Program-made: the position numbers and the translations under genes
In this document: piece by piece, positions 61,631 to 64,000 of the stretch
Position numbering within the stretch: position 1 is the first letter of the stretch
How the letters are laid out: the number at the start of each line of letters is the position of its first letter
Source of the DNA: CAYRGQ01 sp964444885
GTDB taxonomy: Bacteria > Bacteroidota > Bacteroidia > Sphingobacteriales > Sphingobacteriaceae
Assembly: GCA_964444885.1 (NCBI GenBank)
Contig: CAYUIZ010000002.1
Location: 1 to 64,000, forward strand
Direction of reading: 5' to 3'
DNA: 64,000 nucleotides
Notes under the pieces: model-generated
Databases searched by the model: none
Told to the model about the DNA's origin: nothing
What the model saw: only the letters and a program-made list of their open reading frames with translations

Positions 61631-64000
61631 TTAAAGTTTAATGGTCACTCCTAGGGTGTAAATCGCAGGGATTGGATACACCTGCCGGTCTACGCCGTTT
61701 GAAACCTCGGGGTTAAAGCCGTTGTATTTAAACACCGTCAGCGGGCGCTCCGCTGTCAAGGTGAGGCGGGTCTCCGGCAAGCGGCCGTCCCGGTAGTCCT
61801 GGCCGAAAAACGTGTACGACAAGCGCACGTTTTGAATCCGGAAGTACGATCCGTCCTCGACGAAATATTCGCTGAGGCGCTGATTCCAAGGGCGACGAAT
61901 ACCCGAAGCGGAGGGGTACCGGTCGGACGTTCCTGGTCCCCGCCACATGTTGGTGGCCAAATCCGCATCGATGTTCGTATCGTTGGTGAAGATTACCTCG
62001 CCGCGCTTGCGGTTGAGAATGCTGTAACCGGACTGCCCTTGAAGCAGGGCCGAAAACTCAAGCTTTTTGTAGCGCATTCCGAAATTTGCACCCCATGTGA
62101 AGTTGGGCAGGTAAGAGCCTAGGACGAGCCGGTCTTCATCATTAATGAGGCCGTCGCCGTTCACATCGCGGTAGATCAAGTCACCGGCTTGCAAGTTGGC
62201 TTCCTGAATAAATTCCCGTGAGTAACCACTGGCTTGTTCCATACCGGCCAGGTCTGCCGCATTACTAGCCTGTCCCTGTTGGAACACGCCCACCACTTCG
62301 TAGCCGTAGAATGCTTGGTAGGGATGCCCGATGATGGACCGCTGGCGGAATTCAGCCGATCCAGCGTCTAGGCCGTCAGCACCGCCTAAGCCCAGCACGG
62401 TATTCTTCAATGTCGCGATATTACCGCCCACCGAATAGGAAAGGTCGTCGGTAAGCTGGTCGCTCCAGTCCAAGGCAATCTCCACGCCTTCGTTTCGGAT
62501 TTCGCCTACACTCCGCCGCTCGTTGGCACGAAATACGGGCGGAACGATGCCTACAGAGAGGTTACGCGTGTCGCGGATGAAGTAATCCGCCGTCAGCGAC
62601 AACCGGTTGTTCAGGAACCTGGCGTCGACACCCAAGTTGGTTTCTACTGTCGTCTCCCACGCCGTGATCAAGTCGAACGTCGGGTTTAGGCGCCTTCCGA
62701 TGTAACGGATATCGTTGATTGCGAGGTTGTTTTCCTCTACCGTCGGGCGGCCCACGGAGGGGCTAATAGCGTCGTTGCCGAGCTGGCCCCACGACCCCCG
62801 AAACTTCAGGAAATCGATGCCGTTCACGTCAAAGAACTCCTCCTCGGTGGGCACCCAACCCAAACCGATGGTGGCAAAGTTGCCCCAGCGTTCCTGGAAC
62901 TTGTTGTTGCCATCTCGGCGGAACGTTCCGTACACTAAGTAGCGGCTGTCATAATTGTATGCCGCCCGCGCGAAGAACGATAAATAGTTGAGGTTGGAAT
63001 TGATGCCTGCGTTGTCCGTGATGCTGTTCAGGTCGTAGTCCGTCGCGTTGGAGAGGTACCAGAACTGCTCGGCTTCCCACACCGGCGTCGGATTAATGGC
63101 TGTCCCACGCGCTGCGAGCAATTCCCGGTATTCGCTCCGAAAGGACTGGCCCAGCACGACGTTCAGGCTATGCTTGTCAAAGCGGTCGTCATACGTCAGG
63201 TAGTTGTCCCACACTTGGTCGAACCCGGAGGCGTGCTGCCTGCGGATAGCCGACTCAGAGTCTGTGGCGCCGTCGTTGTACGCAAAGTCGACCCGCCGGA
63301 CGTTGATGTTTTCCAAACTGTAGTTAAAGGCCGTCCGAAAGGAGAGCTTGCTGGGAACCAAATCCACGTTTGCATAGAAGTTGCCAAGCACCTTGCCCAC
63401 ATGGTTGCGGTTGTCAACGTACAGCAGGGGGAACAGCGGGTTTTGGCTGCCCCGATAGCCCAACAACTGCGCATTACCCAGTTGGTAGGGTTCGGCGGCA
63501 GTATTCAGGTCGTCGTAAGCGGGCACGATCGGCACCGCAAAATACGCGCGGAACCACGCGGCGTCGTCGCCAATATACTGGCGTGCCGTACTTACGTTAA
63601 AATTGCCGCCGACAGTCAGCCAATCACGTACTTGAGCGTCGATTTTGGCGCGGAAGTTAAACCGCTTAAAGCTGTTGCGCGCTTCGTTGAGCAAGCCCTC
63701 TTGGTTAAAATAGGCCCCACCGATCGAATAACGGATGTTTTCGCCGCCGCCGCTAAAGGACAGGTTGTGGTTTTGAATGGGCGCCGCGCTCATGATCTCA
63801 CTGTACCAGTCCGTGTTCACGTTGGGAATACTCGGGTCTAGCCGGCTCCTTCCGAAGCGTTGCATGGCATTTTCGACAAAAGCGATGTCCGCCGCCGCGC
63901 CAGTCTCGTTGATGTATCGCACAAACTGCTGTGCGTTGGCCATCTTCAATACATTTTGTGGGTTTTGGATACCATAGTACCCGTCATAAAGAATTTCCGC
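61631..64000 (-). CDS. SusC/RagA-family TonB-dependent transporter (5'-truncated)
   Basis: The frame is open to the right edge of the window, giving 789 residues. A full SusC has about 1,000 to 1,100, so the signal peptide, carboxypeptidase-like domain and most of the plug are outside. The part at the edge reads AEILYDGYYGIQNPQNVLKMANAQQF, a typical plug-barrel junction. The rest is an outer-membrane beta-barrel ending YTLGVTIKL. It imports oligosaccharides with energy from TonB. It is the first visible gene of the PUL, and the regulator may lie just beyond the edge. Confidence 0.95.
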   Translation of the reverse strand, partial: AEILYDGYYGIQNPQNVLKMANAQQFVRYINETGAAADIAFVENAMQRFGRSRLDPSIPNVNTDWYSEIMSAAPIQNHNLSFSGGGENIRYSIGGAYFNQEGLLNEARNSFKRFNFRAKIDAQVRDWLTVGGNFNVSTARQYIGDDAAWFRAYFAVPIVPAYDDLNTAAEPYQLGNAQLLGYRGSQNPLFPLLYVDNRNHVGKVLGNFYANVDLVPSKLSFRTAFNYSLENINVRRVDFAYNDGATDSESAIRRQHASGFDQVWDNYLTYDDRFDKHSLNVVLGQSFRSEYRELLAARGTAINPTPVWEAEQFWYLSNATDYDLNSITDNAGINSNLNYLSFFARAAYNYDSRYLVYGTFRRDGNNKFQERWGNFATIGLGWVPTEEEFFDVNGIDFLKFRGSWGQLGNDAISPSVGRPTVEENNLAINDIRYIGRRLNPTFDLITAWETTVETNLGVDARFLNNRLSLTADYFIRDTRNLSVGIVPPVFRANERRSVGEIRNEGVEIALDWSDQLTDDLSYSVGGNIATLKNTVLGLGGADGLDAGSAEFRQRSIIGHPYQAFYGYEVVGVFQQGQASNAADLAGMEQASGYSREFIQEANLQAGDLIYRDVNGDGLINDEDRLVLGSYLPNFTWGANFGMRYKKLEFSALLQGQSGYSILNRKRGEVIFTNDTNIDADLATNMWRGPGTSDRYPSASGIRRPWNQRLSEYFVEDGSYFRIQNVRLSYTFFGQDYRDGRLPETRLTLTAERPLTVFKYNGFNPEVSNGVDRQVYPIPAIYTLGVTIKL

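Noticed and set aside
1..64000. tRNA, rRNA, CRISPR or riboswitch elements
   Set aside because: I looked for T-loop-like motifs, regularly spaced repeats and known leader patterns by eye and found none convincing. A tRNAscan-SE and Rfam search would settle it.

Overview
The window is a gene-dense stretch of a Bacteroidota chromosome with moderate GC, most likely from a Sphingobacteriales or Chitinophagales-like lineage (the order is an inference). The evidence is a fused LpxC-FabZ protein, a PorX-type regulator of the type IX secretion system, SusC/SusD pairs, DarA/DarB-type resorcinol enzymes, and many upstream regions carrying TAnnTTTG, the -7 element of Bacteroidota promoters. No tRNA, rRNA, CRISPR array, phage or intact insertion sequence was seen. 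Both ends cut genes: sufB on the left and a susC on the right.

Bases 1-41,000 are mostly housekeeping. They hold sufBCD (Fe-S assembly); an ABC exporter, a thioredoxin-like lipoprotein and truA; a WecA-type glycosyl-phosphate transferase and comM; an S9 peptidase; pdxA, a CCA-adding enzyme and miaA; and a PadR operon with two membrane proteins. Then come a secreted Pcm, a decayed HigBA toxin-antitoxin relic beside a 154-bp MITE-like element, comF, rlmN, an amidohydrolase, idi, a Nudix hydrolase, a phosphoglucomutase, a TlpA-like thioredoxin and an orphan ABC ATPase. Next are an ECF sigma factor, its presumed anti-sigma protein and a beta-barrel; then tsaE and porX; and finally an operon of an HD hydrolase, lpxD, lpxC-fabZ, lpxA, an ABC ATPase and, from its own promoter, efp.

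Bases 41,500-43,200 hold a folate enzyme and a visibly AT-rich patch with a frameshifted endonuclease/exonuclease/phosphatase gene. Bases 43,168-48,885 form a compact one-strand lipid/polyketide locus: a small ORF, a ketosynthase, an ACP, an LpxL-like acyltransferase, DarA, DarB and two hotdog dehydratases, followed by an AraC regulator. This is the core of dialkylresorcinol (flexirubin-type) synthesis.

Bases 49,872-64,000 (minus strand) are a polysaccharide utilisation locus read right to left: SusC, SusD, a LamG lipoprotein, a GH144-like enzyme with Ig-like domains, a second GH144-like lipoprotein, an S1 sulfatase, a GH43 with C-terminal F5/8 and FN3 domains, and a GH3. GH144 plus GH3 points to a beta-1,2-glucan-like chain, while the sulfatase and GH43 point to a decorated or different glycan. 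The resorcinol locus and this PUL are the two most interesting systems. Smaller points are the HigBA relic with its MITE, two copies of a dispersed repeat, and two intergenic hairpins that share short sequence blocks.
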